Source of the DNA: JACVRW01 sp963819115
GTDB lineage: Bacteria > Actinomycetota > Thermoleophilia > Solirubrobacterales > Thermoleophilaceae
DNA length: 64,000 nucleotides
NCBI GenBank assembly: GCA_963819115.1
Contig: CAWFUR010000001.1
Coordinates: 303,520 to 367,519, forward strand
Reading direction: 5' to 3'
Shown here: positions 41,449-50,340 of the stretch, in pieces
Position numbering within the stretch: the stretch's first letter is position 1
Layout of the letters: the number at the start of each line of letters is the position of its first letter
Position numbers and translations under genes: made by a program
The notes under the pieces: generated by a model
What the model saw: the letters and a program-made list of their open reading frames with translations, nothing else
Database searches by the model: none
Told to the model about the DNA's origin: nothing

Positions 41449-43469
41449 CCGGTGGGGACGGGTGCCAGCTCCACGCGGTTGTCGTTGAACACCGGAGCGT
41501 TTCCTTCCGTGGTGAGCTCCTGCGACGTGGTGGCCTGGCTGCTTCTGCCGCCCGGGTAGTCGCCGTTCCACCAGCCCATCGGGGCCACCACCACCCCCGG
41601 CCGGGCGTCCTCCGACACGCGCGCCGCGCACGAGAACTCGCCGCGGTCGTTGTGCACGCGCACGTGGGCGCCATCCTCGATCCCGCGCGCCCGGGCGTCA
41701 TTGGGATGGATCACCACCTCGGGGCTGGGCTGGGCGGAGTGCTGGCGCTTCTGGTTCGCGAAGGTCGAGTTGAGGAACAGATGCGTCTTCGGCGTGATCA
41801 GCGCCAGGGGGTAGCGCTTGGCCAGCGCGGCATCGGCCACCTCGCCCGATGCCTCGTGGCGGGCGCTGAGCGTGGCCCGCCGGCTCATCGTGCCGAAGCC
41901 GCCCTCGGCGTGCGGGGTCGGACCCTGGCCCAGGTCGACCTTCACCCAGCCGCGCTCGCGCAGCTCCCCCTCCCGCCCCGCGAGCGCCGAGTTGGCCAGC
42001 ATCGCGGCCACCATCTCCTCGTCGCTATCCCGGAAGCAGGGGTCCGTGAGCCCGAGCCGCGCCGCAAGCCGCCGGAAGGCCTCGGTGTTGGGCAGGGCCT
42101 CGCCCTCGGGGGCTATCGCGGGCTCGTTCCAGGTCATGTAGTGGTGGCCCCAGGAGAACACCACGTCCAGGTGCTCGAGCGCGGTGGTGGCCGGCAGCAC
42201 CACGTCCGCCTGCCGGGCCGTGTCGGTCATGAACTGCTCGAGCACGACTGTGAACAGGTCCTCGCGTGCGAGCCCGGCGAGCACCCGGCTCTGATCGGGG
42301 GCGATCGAGGCCGGATTCGAGTTCCAGCACATCAACGCCTTGACGGGTGGATCCAGCTCCGGGTCGGTGAGCGCGCGCCCGAGCTGGGACATGTTGATCG
42401 TGCGCACCGGCTGTGGGCGCAGGTCCTCGCGCTCCAGCGGGTAGGAGCTCACCGAGGCAGCGGTGGCCATGGGGATGTAGGAGCACCCGCCGCCGCGCTC
42501 GCGCCATGCGCCGGTGAGAAGCGGAAGGGAGGCAATGGTGGAGTAGGCGGCGGGGGCACCGAGGTGGCGCTGGGCGCCCACCCCGAGCCGCAGGAGCGAG
42601 GGCCCGTCGGTGGCGAACGCCCGGCCCACGCGGCCAATGGCGGCGGCGGGGACGCCGCAGATCTCCGCGCAGCGCTCCACCGGGTGCTCGGCCAGCACGG
42701 CGAGCAGCTCGTCGTAGCCCTCGGTGTACTCGCGGCACCAGGCCTCGGCCTCGAGCCCGGCATCCACCACGGCGCGCATCATGCCGATGGCCAGCGCCGC
42801 GTCGGTTCCCGGCAGAGGGCTGAGATGCTCGTCCGCCACGCGCGCGGTCCGGCTGCGGAACGGATCCACCACCACGAGCCGTGCCCCGGCCCGGCGCGCC
42901 TCCAGGAGCTTGCGCCACAGGTGCGGCGCCGTGGACATCGGGTTCCAGCCCCACACCAGCAGCTGGCGGGCGTGCGGCCACTCCTCGGGATCCACCTCGG
43001 GGGACACGCCGTGCGCGCCGGCCGTGCCCACCATGCCGGCGGTGGCGCAGATCGTCCGCTCCAGGTTCGAGGCCCCGAGCGCGTTCATCACACGCGCGCT
43101 CATCGTGTTCCCCTGGATCAGGCCCTGGGTGCCGGCGTAGCTGTAGGGCAGGATGGCCTCGCCGCCGTGCTCGTCGCGGACCCGGAGCAGCTCGGCGGCC
43201 ACGCGGTCGAGCGCCTCGTCCCAGGAGACGCGGCGGAAGCTGCCCTCCCCCCTGTTCCCGTCACGAACGAGCGGGTGGAGGATCCGTTCCGGCGAGTAGA
43301 CGCGGTCGAGGTAGTTCGACACCTTCCCGCAGAGGAAGCCCGCGGTGATCGGATGCTCGGCATCCCCGCCCACGGCCACGGCCCGGCCCTCCCCGTCCAC
43401 GGTGACCGTCATGGCGCAGGTGTCCGGGCAGTCGTGCGGACAGGCGGCATGTACGACGCGCGAGCTCAC
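41445..43469 (-). CDS. Molybdopterin-dependent oxidoreductase (DMSO reductase/formate dehydrogenase superfamily)
   Basis: 674 residues. The N-terminal 4Fe-4S site is 'CPHDCPDTCAM' with the fourth Cys in 'GFLCGK'. 'YSPERILHPLVR' is typical of the family, and so are 'SWDEALDRVA', 'LLVWGWNPMSTAPHLW' and 'VDPFRSRTARVADEHLSPLPGTDAALAIGMM' (bis-MGD binding). The C-terminal barrel begins near 'YPLALITPKTHLFLNSTFAN'. There is no Tat signal, so it is cytoplasmic. No electron-transfer or membrane subunit is adjacent and the substrate is unknown. Confidence 0.9.
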   Translation of the reverse strand: MSSRVVHAACPHDCPDTCAMTVTVDGEGRAVAVGGDAEHPITAGFLCGKVSNYLDRVYSPERILHPLVRDGNRGEGSFRRVSWDEALDRVAAELLRVRDEHGGEAILPYSYAGTQGLIQGNTMSARVMNALGASNLERTICATAGMVGTAGAHGVSPEVDPEEWPHARQLLVWGWNPMSTAPHLWRKLLEARRAGARLVVVDPFRSRTARVADEHLSPLPGTDAALAIGMMRAVVDAGLEAEAWCREYTEGYDELLAVLAEHPVERCAEICGVPAAAIGRVGRAFATDGPSLLRLGVGAQRHLGAPAAYSTIASLPLLTGAWRERGGGCSYIPMATAASVSSYPLEREDLRPQPVRTINMSQLGRALTDPELDPPVKALMCWNSNPASIAPDQSRVLAGLAREDLFTVVLEQFMTDTARQADVVLPATTALEHLDVVFSWGHHYMTWNEPAIAPEGEALPNTEAFRRLAARLGLTDPCFRDSDEEMVAAMLANSALAGREGELRERGWVKVDLGQGPTPHAEGGFGTMSRRATLSARHEASGEVADAALAKRYPLALITPKTHLFLNSTFANQKRQHSAQPSPEVVIHPNDARARGIEDGAHVRVHNDRGEFSCAARVSEDARPGVVVAPMGWWNGDYPGGRSSQATTSQELTTEGNAPVFNDNRVELAPVPTG

Positions 43470-43521
43470 CCGCGCATCGTCGCGCGGCGAGCCCGCCCGC
43501 GCAAGCGGATGACATGCTCCG

Positions 43522-44383
43522 CTAGGAGGCCCGGACGTGGTCGAGCGCCTCCGGATGGGCCTCCAGCCACTCCGTCAGCGTGGAGGGCTGGTGTCCGGAC
43601 AGGCGCTCCACGTCCTCACTCACCGCGGCCACCCCACCGGCGGCCACATGGGTGTAGGAGGTGACCCACCCCTCAACCTCCCAGTCCGGCGCCCCGTACT
43701 GCGCCCGGGAGGCGTAGGCCTCTTCGAGCGTCTCGTTGTGGAAGGAGATCGGCTTCCCGCCGGCCTGGCTCATCCGCTCGGCGATCTCGGTGAAGGTGAG
43801 GGCCTCCCGGCCCGTGAGGTCGTAGGTGCGGCCCTCGTGGCCCCTCCTGGGTGAGCACCGCCACGGCGGCGTCGGCGATGTCGTCGCGGAGCACCGCGGC
43901 CACCCGTCCGTCCCCGGCCGGGCCAGCGATCACGCCCTCTGCCGACACCATCCGGGGCATGAAGTCCATGTACATGTTCATCCGCAGGAAGGTGAAGGGC
44001 ACGCCGCTCTCGCGCACCGCCTGCTCGGTGGCCCAGTGATGGCGGACGAGCGTGAAGGTCGCGTCGGGACTGGCGCCCACGAAGGACAGGTAGACGATCC
44101 GCCGGGCCCCGGCGGCGGCCGCGGCGTTCACGGCGGTCAGGTGCTGCTCGACCCTGTCCTCGGACTCAGCCGCCGGGATCAGGAAGACCGTGTCGGCGCC
44201 GTTCAGGGCCGCCCTCATCTCGTCGGCCGCGCCGTAGGAGGACGCGCGCCGGACCTCGGCGCCGGTGATGTCGGGCGCGCGCGACGGGTCACGGACCACC
44301 AGGCGCTGCATCACGCCGTGCTCGGCCAGCCTCCAGGCCACCCGGCTGCCCACCTCGCCGGTCGCGCCGGTCACGGCGATCAC
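43522..44383 (-). pseudogene. NmrA-like NAD(P)-binding protein, frame broken by one extra base
   Basis: From GTG 44383 the frame gives 'VIAVTGATGEVGSRVAWRL', 'DTVFLIPAAESEDRV' and 'RRIVYLSFVGASPDA' as far as 'AVLTQEG', then fails at 43839-43845. The next frame continues with 'HEGRTYDLTGREALTFTEI' and 'ERMSQAGGKPISFHNETLEEAY' to the stop at 43522. Removing one G from the GGGG run restores a ~286-residue NmrA/azoreductase-like atypical SDR of normal length. Either a sequence error or a recent mutation. The GTG overlaps the recR stop (GTGA), so it follows recR in the same direction of transcription only as a neighbour, upstream on the minus strand being recR. Confidence 0.8.
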
Positions 44384-44979
44384 AGGGCCTGGCGCCCCCT
44401 GAGCGCGCGACCCAGCGTGATCTCGTCCGCGTACTCGAGATCGGAGCCCACGGGAAGGCCGCTGGCGAGCCGGGTCACGGCGACCTCGGGTGCCCGCTCG
44501 CGCAGCGAGTCGGCCAGGTAGAGGGCGGTGGCCTCGCCGGTGGTGGTCGCGTTCGTGGCGATCACGACCTCGCGGATGCCGTTGCCGGTCGCCCGCTCGA
44601 GAAGCTCGGTGACGTGGAGGTGCTCGGGGTCCACCCCGTCGATCGGCGAGAGGGCGCCTCCGAGCACGTGGTAGCGGCCGTGGAACTCGCCCGAGCGCTC
44701 GATCGGGATCACGTCGCTGGGCTGCTCCACCACGCACAGGGTGGCCGTCTCTCGGCGCTCGTCCTGGCAGATGCGGCAGGTGGCCTCGGTGGCGAGGTTG
44801 AAGCAGATCTCACACTGCCCGACGGTCTCCTTGACCTCGCGGATGGCCGCCGCCAGGTCGAGGGCCTCCTCGTCGGAGACGCTCAGGATGTGGAACGTGA
44901 GCCGCTGGGCCGTGCGCTGGCCGATGCCCGGCAGGCGGGCGAACTCGGCGATCAGGCGATTGACGGGCGCCGCGAACAC
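44380..44979 (-). CDS. recR: Recombination mediator RecR
   Basis: 199 residues, the normal size. N-terminal helix-hairpin-helix region 'FARLPGIGQRTAQRLTFHIL', zinc finger 'CEICFNLATEATCRIC', and Toprim domain 'CVVEQPSDVIPIE' with 'GGALSPIDGVDPEHL'. With RecF/RecO it loads RecA at gaps. It is third in the dnaX-ybaB-recR operon, a conserved bacterial order. Confidence 0.96.
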   Translation of the reverse strand: MFAAPVNRLIAEFARLPGIGQRTAQRLTFHILSVSDEEALDLAAAIREVKETVGQCEICFNLATEATCRICQDERRETATLCVVEQPSDVIPIERSGEFHGRYHVLGGALSPIDGVDPEHLHVTELLERATGNGIREVVIATNATTTGEATALYLADSLRERAPEVAVTRLASGLPVGSDLEYADEITLGRALRGRQAL

Positions 44980-45011
44980 CCGGGTGAATCTAGAGCCTGG
45001 GTAGGTCGGGC

Positions 45012-45353
45012 CTAGAGGCCGGGTAGGCCGAGTCCGCCGAGACCGCCCGCGAGACCGCCGGTGGCGGCGCCCATCTTGCTCGCGGCCAGCTCCTGGGCGG
45101 ACCGGAACGCCTCGTTCACCGCCGCCTGGACCATGTCCTGGAGCAGCTCCACGTCCTCGGGGTCCACCGCCTCGGGATCGATCACGAGCTCCTTCAGCTC
45201 GAGATTCCCGGACACCTTCACCTTCACCATGCCGCCCCCGGCGCTGGCCTCCACGATCTCGTTCTTCAGCTGCTCCTGGGCCTTGGCCATCTCCGCCTGC
45301 ATCTGCTGGACCTGCTTCATCATCTGGCCAAGGTTCGGCTGTCCCGGCATCAC
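45012..45353 (-). CDS. YbaB/EbfC nucleoid-associated protein
   Basis: 113 residues. 'LGQMMKQVQQMQAEMAKAQEQL' coiled helix, then 'VKVKVSGNLELKELVIDPEAVDPEDVELLQDMV', the family core; the C-terminus is Gly/Leu-rich. It binds DNA as a dimer. The GTG start overlaps the dnaX stop (GTGATG), and recR follows by 32 bases. Confidence 0.93.
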   Translation of the reverse strand: MMPGQPNLGQMMKQVQQMQAEMAKAQEQLKNEIVEASAGGGMVKVKVSGNLELKELVIDPEAVDPEDVELLQDMVQAAVNEAFRSAQELAASKMGAATGGLAGGLGGLGLPGL

Positions 45354-47044
45354 TGCTCCTCGTCTTCGAATACCTCTTCGGCGGCGAACTCTGCCCGCAG
45401 CCGCTCGATCAGCTCGGACTCGTCGAGCGTGACCGCCGCGTCCTCGCCGCCCTCTCGCAGCTCGTACACGATCGCGAACGAGCTCCCCGTGAGACCGCGC
45501 ACCACGCGCTGGACCAGGTCTCGGCCCTGCTCGGCCTTCTTCTTCACGAAGGCCGCGTCGGCGGGGAAGGCGATCGTCAGGCGCTCGCCCTCGAGCGCCA
45601 CGGGCAGCGCGGCGCCGAGCGCCGCTCCCAGCATCCCGTTCTCCTCGGCCACCGTCTGGGCGACGGCGGGCCAGAGGGCCAGCACCTGGCTGAGCTCCAG
45701 CGCCGTGACGGGCTCGGTCGCGGTCTCGGTCTCGGTCTCGACGGCCACCGCGGTGGCCACCCCTCCGCCGCCGCCGCCGGAGCCGTGACTGACCGGTGCG
45801 GACGCCTCACGCGCGGGGGGCGGCGTGGGCGGGCGCTCCGCCTCCGGCGCCGGGGGTGGGGGCTCCGCCTGCGGGGGCGGCGGGGGCGATGCCGCGGCGG
45901 GCGCCGGGCTCCCCGACTCGAGGCGCTCTATCCGGGCGATCAGCGCCTGGACCGAGAGATCGGCCCGGGGCTGAGTGGCCTTCAGGAGGGCCATCTCCAG
46001 CTGGATGCGCGGCTCGGACCCATCCTTCACGGCGGCGAGGGCGCCGGCCAGGAAGTCGATCGCTCGGAGGATCTCGCCCTGGGCCAGGCGCTCGGCCTGC
46101 GAGGACAGCCGCTCCGTGTGCCCGGAGGTGACGGAGAAGGAGTCCGGCACCTCGCCGAGCGTCTGGACGACGAACAGGTGGCGCAGGTGCGCGGAGAGGT
46201 CGCGCATGAACTGGGTGAAGTCACGGCCGGAGTCCGAGAGCTGCTTGACCGCCAGCAGCGCACGCTTTGGATCGCGGTCGGCCAAGGCCTCGGCCGCCTC
46301 CAGCACCAGCTCGGCATCCGCGACGCCGAGGATGTCGAGCACGTCCTCGAGGCGCACCTCGCGGCCGCCGTAGGTCACGAGCTGCTCCAGCGTTCCCAGC
46401 GCATCGCGGAAGCTGCCCGTGGCGGAGCGGGCGAGCATGCCCACGGCGGCCTCCGGAAGCTGAATGTCCTCCTGGGCCGCGACGCGGTCGAGCACGCTCG
46501 CGATCTGCTCCAGCGAGGGACGGCGGAAGTCGAAGCGGTGGCAGCGGTCCACGATCGTGGCCGGCACCTTGTGCGCCTCCGTGGTGGCGAGCACGAAGAC
46601 CACGTGCGAGGGGGGCTCCTCCAGCGTCTTCAGGAAGGCGTTCCATGCCGCCTGGGACAGCATGTGGGCCTCGTCCAGGATGTAGACCCGCTTGTGCCCG
46701 CCCATCGGAGACTGGGCCACGTTCTCGCGCAGCTCGCGGATGTCGTCCACGGAGTTGTTCGAGGCCGCGTCCATCTCCACGACGTCGATCGAGCTGCCTG
46801 AGAGGATCGCCCTGGCCCCCTCGCTCTCGGGGTCGAACCGGGCGCTGGGCCCGCCGTCGGCGTTGAGCGCGCAGGCCAGAAGCTTGGCCATCGAGGTCTT
46901 TCCGGTGCCTCGGGAGCCGACGAACAGGTACGCGTGATGGACCTTGTCCAGCTCGATCGCGTTGCGGAGCGTGCGGACGATGTGCTCCTGTCCCACCACG
47001 TCCTCGAAGGTGCGGGGGCGGTGGCGGCGGTAGAGCGAGAGCAC
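45350..47044 (-). CDS. dnaX: DNA polymerase III subunit gamma/tau
   Basis: About 564 residues from GTG 47044 ('VLSLYRRHRPRTFEDVVGQ'). AAA+ clamp-loader motifs: Walker A 'GSRGTGKTSMAK', Walker B 'VYILDEAHMLS', sensor 1 'FVLATTEAHKVP', and 'ATGSFRDALGTLEQL' (SRC-like). The zinc module between Walker A and 'DAASNNSVDDIREL' lacks its four cysteines. A Pro-rich linker (about 385-430) leads to the tau C-terminal domain. No obvious slippery site for gamma production was seen. TAGCAT lies 8 bases before the GTG. Confidence 0.95.
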   Translation of the reverse strand: MLSLYRRHRPRTFEDVVGQEHIVRTLRNAIELDKVHHAYLFVGSRGTGKTSMAKLLACALNADGGPSARFDPESEGARAILSGSSIDVVEMDAASNNSVDDIRELRENVAQSPMGGHKRVYILDEAHMLSQAAWNAFLKTLEEPPSHVVFVLATTEAHKVPATIVDRCHRFDFRRPSLEQIASVLDRVAAQEDIQLPEAAVGMLARSATGSFRDALGTLEQLVTYGGREVRLEDVLDILGVADAELVLEAAEALADRDPKRALLAVKQLSDSGRDFTQFMRDLSAHLRHLFVVQTLGEVPDSFSVTSGHTERLSSQAERLAQGEILRAIDFLAGALAAVKDGSEPRIQLEMALLKATQPRADLSVQALIARIERLESGSPAPAAASPPPPPQAEPPPPAPEAERPPTPPPAREASAPVSHGSGGGGGGVATAVAVETETETATEPVTALELSQVLALWPAVAQTVAEENGMLGAALGAALPVALEGERLTIAFPADAAFVKKKAEQGRDLVQRVVRGLTGSSFAIVYELREGGEDAAVTLDESELIERLRAEFAAEEVFEDEEQ

Positions 47045-47052
47045 GGCGTTCC

Positions 47053-47058
47053 ATGCTA
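47053..47058 (-). promoter_or_regulatory. Putative -10 element of dnaX-ybaB-recR
   Basis: TAGCAT on the minus strand lies 8 bases before the GTG at 47044, without a Shine-Dalgarno; this supports that GTG as the start. Confidence 0.4.
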
Positions 47059-47193
47059 GCCGGGCCACGGATGTCGTCCCGAGTGCCCTCGGTTTCACAT
47101 TCGCCCCTTGAGTGTGAAGACCGGCGCGGTTAGCCTCGGTTCACTCGCGCGGTGCCCTCTGGCTGGGCCGTGCACCCACTACCGGAGGTGGCA

Positions 47194-48768
47194 GTGATCG
47201 ATCGGCTCTCGCGGCGCGACTTCGTCCACGGTGCAGGGGGACTCTCGGCGGCGGTGCTGCTGGCGCCCCAGGCCATGGCCGCCGCGGGCAAGAGGCGCAA
47301 GCCGAGCCTGCGCGGGGGGAAGTTCGCCGAGGGCGTGGCATCGGGCGACCCGGGACCCCGGGCCATCACGCTGTGGACACGGCTGGGAGACGTGGAGGGC
47401 ACCGGCACCGTGGAGGTCCAGGTGGCCCGCGACCACGGCTTCCGCAAGATCGTGGCTCGGGACCTCATCAAGACGACCGACGCGACCGCTCACTACGCGA
47501 AGGCGCGCGTGGCCGGACTGAAGCCTTACGAGGACTACTACTACCGCTTCGCCACCCACGACAACGAGAGCCCGGTGGGGCGCTTCCGCACCGCGCTGCC
47601 GCCGGACTCGCACCAGCCCGTGCGCTTCGCGTTCTGGTCCTGCCAGGACTTCACCGCCGGGTTCTTCAACGCCCACGCGCACATGGTCAAGGAGGACCTC
47701 GACTTCGTGATCTGCCTCGGCGACTACATCTACGCCGAGGACTACTACCCGATCGGTCCGACGGGCGGCGTGCGCGACGACCCGGTGGGCAACGCGGAGA
47801 CGCTGGACCAGTACCGGGCCAAGTACATCGCCTACCGCACCGACCCCAGCCTGAGAAAGCTGCACGCGCGCTACCCGATGATCAACATCTGGGACGACCA
47901 CGAGGTGCAGGACAACTACGCCGGCGGCGCCGGACCCACCGGCGGTCTGGATCCGTCCCTTCATTACACGGATGCGAGGAAGGCCGCGGGCCATCAGGCC
48001 TACTTCGAGAGCCTTCCCACCTACGGCGCGAAGAAGGGCAGCCAGCGCATCTACCGGGCCGCCCGGTTCGGGAAGCACGTGGACCTGGTGATGCTCGACT
48101 CGCGCACCTACCGGGACGACCAGCCCTGCGGCGATCCCGTGGTGGGCCCCGCCTGCCCCGAGCTGCCCCAGCCGCGGAAGTTCCTAGGGCGCAACCAGAT
48201 GAAGTTCGTGAAGAAGCGCCTGGCGTCGTCGAACGCCTCGTGGAAGGTCGTGGCCAACCAGCTGATGATCATGCGGACCTACTTCCCGGGCGGCTCGATC
48301 ATCAACTTCGACTCCTGGATGGGGTATCCGACCGAGCGCCACGAGCTGATCGGGCACATAAAGAACAAGAAGATCAAGGACGTGGTGTTCGTAACCGGCG
48401 ACATCCACACCTTCGTGGCCGGGGACGTGCGCCTGAACGACCACGACAAGAAGGCCGTCGCCACGGAGTTCGTGGGCGGCTCGGTGTCGGCTCCAGGGCT
48501 CGGCGAGGGCGGGGGCGGCGTGCTTCCGGGTGCCGACCCGTTCAACCCCAGGACTCCCCAGGGAATCATCAACGCGCTGAAGCAGGTGAACCCGTGGGTC
48601 AAGAGCGGGGAGTTCGACCACCACGGGTACGGGCTCGCCGTGGCCTCGAAGGACGACTTCCGCTGCACGCTCAAGCGGGTTGAGACGGTCAAGAAGCGGG
48701 GCGCCAAGTTCCTACCGACGGGCGAGTTCCACTACCGCGTCAAGCGCGGGCACCCGAGCATCCTCTAG
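47194..48768 (+). CDS. phoD: Secreted PhoD-type alkaline phosphatase/phosphodiesterase
   Basis: 524 residues from GTG 47194, preceded by GGAGG. A Tat signal 'LSRRDFVHGAGGLSAAVLLAP' is followed by the PhoD N-domain ('FAEGVASGDPGPRAITLWTRL'). The catalytic metallophosphatase core shows 'FWSCQDF', 'ICLGDYIYAEDY', 'WDDHEVQDNYAG', 'VANQLMIM' and 'FVTGDIHTFVAG'. It releases phosphate from phosphodiesters and monoesters outside the cell using Ca/Fe. It lies between dnaX and the SRP RNA, in the opposite direction to both. Confidence 0.93.
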   Translation: MIDRLSRRDFVHGAGGLSAAVLLAPQAMAAAGKRRKPSLRGGKFAEGVASGDPGPRAITLWTRLGDVEGTGTVEVQVARDHGFRKIVARDLIKTTDATAHYAKARVAGLKPYEDYYYRFATHDNESPVGRFRTALPPDSHQPVRFAFWSCQDFTAGFFNAHAHMVKEDLDFVICLGDYIYAEDYYPIGPTGGVRDDPVGNAETLDQYRAKYIAYRTDPSLRKLHARYPMINIWDDHEVQDNYAGGAGPTGGLDPSLHYTDARKAAGHQAYFESLPTYGAKKGSQRIYRAARFGKHVDLVMLDSRTYRDDQPCGDPVVGPACPELPQPRKFLGRNQMKFVKKRLASSNASWKVVANQLMIMRTYFPGGSIINFDSWMGYPTERHELIGHIKNKKIKDVVFVTGDIHTFVAGDVRLNDHDKKAVATEFVGGSVSAPGLGEGGGGVLPGADPFNPRTPQGIINALKQVNPWVKSGEFDHHGYGLAVASKDDFRCTLKRVETVKKRGAKFLPTGEFHYRVKRGHPSIL

Positions 48769-48854
48769 CGCTCGAGGCGCCGGATCCAGAAAAAACGGAC
48801 CGTGCACCCGTCATCGATGCTCGTCCCCGGGCGTGCCCGCCGCACATCGGCTCC

Positions 48855-48951
48855 GGCCAGGCTGGTCCGCGGCGCACGAACGGGATCGCTTAAGGCTGCT
48901 TCCTCCCGGATCTGACCTGGTTCACGAGCGTTCGCCACGCGGGACCCGGCC
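48855..48951 (-). ncRNA. ffs: Signal recognition particle RNA (core)
   Basis: On the minus strand the invariant SRP helix 8 is present: ACCAGGTCAG, TCCGG, tetraloop GGGA (GNRA type), then GGAAGCAGCC. The flanking arms pair as GGCCGGGTCC with GGACCAGCCTGGCC and GGCGAACG with CGTTCGTGCGCC, giving about 97 nt. A T6 run at 48790-48795 (minus strand) is a possible transcript end, so the true 3' end may lie beyond the core; partial further pairing (e.g. CGCCG with CGGCG) leaves open a longer RNA. ffs next to dnaX-ybaB-recR is a known actinobacterial arrangement, here separated by phoD. Confidence 0.9.
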
Positions 48952-49114
48952 ATCGACGCCTCTGTCCGGCGTACTGACCCCGAGGGCGGAACCCCTCAGA
49001 CGGGAATTCAGCCCCACTAGAGCGGATTGTGGGTGACAGGGCACCGCTACCTCCCCGCCTAGCACGGTCCACGGCCAAGGCTAGACGATCGGCGGCCCGT
49101 GCGAGCCGCGGTAA

Positions 49115-49133
49115 GGGGGAGGTGATTACCCCC
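49115..49133. repeat. Inverted repeat upstream of the collagen-like gene
   Basis: GGGGG and CCCCC flank AGGTGATTA, about 45 bases before the ATG at 49178. A related sequence (GGGGGATATCACCTC) occurs before the DUF1269 gene. Probably a regulatory site or promoter part; the role is unknown. Confidence 0.3.
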
Positions 49134-49177
49134 GTACGGACTATGTGCCCGCGGGCTCCACCGGTCGATGGGAGACC

Positions 49178-49832
49178 ATGCCAAAGCCCTCCCCCGCGTC
49201 CGTGCTCTCCGTCCTCGCGCTGTTCGTGTCACTGGGAGGGACCGGCTACGCCGCCACTCAGATTCCGAGGAACAGCGTCGGCACGAAGCATCTGAGGCAC
49301 AACGCGGTGACATCGGCAAAGGTGAAGAACGGCGCTCTGGTGCTCACCGACTTCCGGGCATCCGCCCGGACGAAGCTTCATGGCAAGGACGGTGTTCGTG
49401 GCGCGGCCGGTGCGGCCGGCGCGCGGGGACTCATTGGCGCCAACGGGCTGCGGGGGTCCGCGGGGCTTCAGGGCAACCAGGGCCTGCAGGGCGATCCGGG
49501 AGCGCCGGGAGCCACCGGCGTCGAGCAGGTGGTGGTGCGGACCACGGGGTTCACCTTCAGCCTGTCCACCGGAGCCGGCCAGACCCAGTCGGATGATGTC
49601 CAGTGCCAGGCCGGTGAGTCGGTCGTGGGTGGAGGGGCGGACGTCGTCCCTAATGCGTCCTCGGCGAGCCAGCCGAACACGATCATTACGGTCAAGCCGG
49701 CCAGCTGACGCGAGCCGGCGACGCCCCGTTAACGGCGACGAGCCCACGGGATGGTTCGCGGCCGCGCGACGCAACGTCGATACGGCGATCCAGACCGTGA
49801 CCGTGTACGTTCTCTGCGCCTCCGCAGCCTGA
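49178..49832 (+). pseudogene. Secreted collagen-like (Gly-X-Y) surface protein, C-terminal frame broken
   Basis: From ATG 49178 (GGAGA upstream): signal helix 'SVLSVLALFVSLGGTGYAA', a linker 'NSVGTKHLRHNAVTSAKVKN', and about 16 Gly-X-Y triplets starting 'GKDGVRGAAGAAGARG'. A beta domain follows ('VQCQAGESVVGGGA'). The first frame stops at 49708. A second frame continues the expected ending, 'NGDEPTGWFAAARRNVDTAI' then 'QTVTVYVLCASAA', to 49832. The break is near 49685-49693 and needs two bases added or one removed. Such proteins are common in Solirubrobacterales and are thought to coat the cell; precise role unknown. Confidence 0.75.
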
Positions 49833-49843
49833 CCCCCGCAAGA

Positions 49844-50227
49844 GTGCCCGACCGCCACAAGATCGAGACCGACTCAGCTCCCGCCGCCATCGGCCCCTAC
49901 AGCCAGGCCATCAGGACCGGCGATCTCCTCTTCTGCTCGGGGCAGATCCCGCTCGATCCCGGGAGCGGCGAGATCGTGAAGGACGACGTGGTGGGACAGG
50001 CCCGGCGCTGCCTCGAGAACCTGGTGGCCGTGTGCGAGGCCGCGGGCGCAACTCTCGCGAACGCCGTGCGCGTGACCGTGTACCTCGCGGACATGGCCGA
50101 CTTCCAGCGCGTGAACGAGGTCTACGCCGAGTTCTTCGAGGGCGACGCCCCGGCTCGGGTGGCCATCCAGGCGGCCGGCCTCCCCCGGGGCGCCGACATC
50201 GAGATAGACGCAATAGTCGCCCTCTAG
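49844..50227 (+). CDS. RidA-family enamine/imine deaminase
   Basis: 127 residues from GTG 49844. 'APAAIGPYSQAIRTGDLLFCSGQIPLDP' is the RidA start. 'NAVRVTVYLADMADFQRVNEVYAEFF' contains the active-site Arg, and 'PARVAIQAAGLPRGADIEIDAIV' is the family end. It hydrolyses reactive 2-aminoacrylate-type enamines formed by PLP enzymes. It begins 12 bases after the corrected end of the collagen-like gene. Confidence 0.93.
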   Translation: MPDRHKIETDSAPAAIGPYSQAIRTGDLLFCSGQIPLDPGSGEIVKDDVVGQARRCLENLVAVCEAAGATLANAVRVTVYLADMADFQRVNEVYAEFFEGDAPARVAIQAAGLPRGADIEIDAIVAL

Positions 50228-50268
50228 ATCGACCTCGGAAATCGCGGGCTAGACTCACCCCCTCTCCC

Positions 50269-50340
50269 GGGCGCGTAGCTCAGCGGGAGAGCGCTCGCCT
50301 CACACGCGAGAGGTCGCTGGTTCGAACCCAGCCGCGCCCA
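50269..50340 (+). tRNA. tRNA-Val (anticodon CAC)
   Basis: Cloverleaf: acceptor GGGCGCG/CGCGCCC with discriminator A, D-arm GCTCAGCGGGAGAGC, anticodon stem CTCGC/GCGAG around CTCACAC (anticodon CAC), T-arm GCTGG/CCAGC with TTCGAAC. No encoded CCA. Confidence 0.96.

Noticed and set aside
41652..43664. A 670-codon plus-strand open frame
   Set aside because: Antisense of the molybdopterin oxidoreductase, whose Fe-S and cofactor motifs are clear.
48952..49060. tRNA-Ser expected near ffs and dnaX in some actinobacteria
   Set aside because: No T-loop or cloverleaf was found on either strand in this stretch.
49380..49520. Collagen-like region as a tandem repeat or CRISPR
   Set aside because: The periodicity is the Gly-X-Y codon pattern (9 bases) of a protein, not a DNA repeat with spacers.
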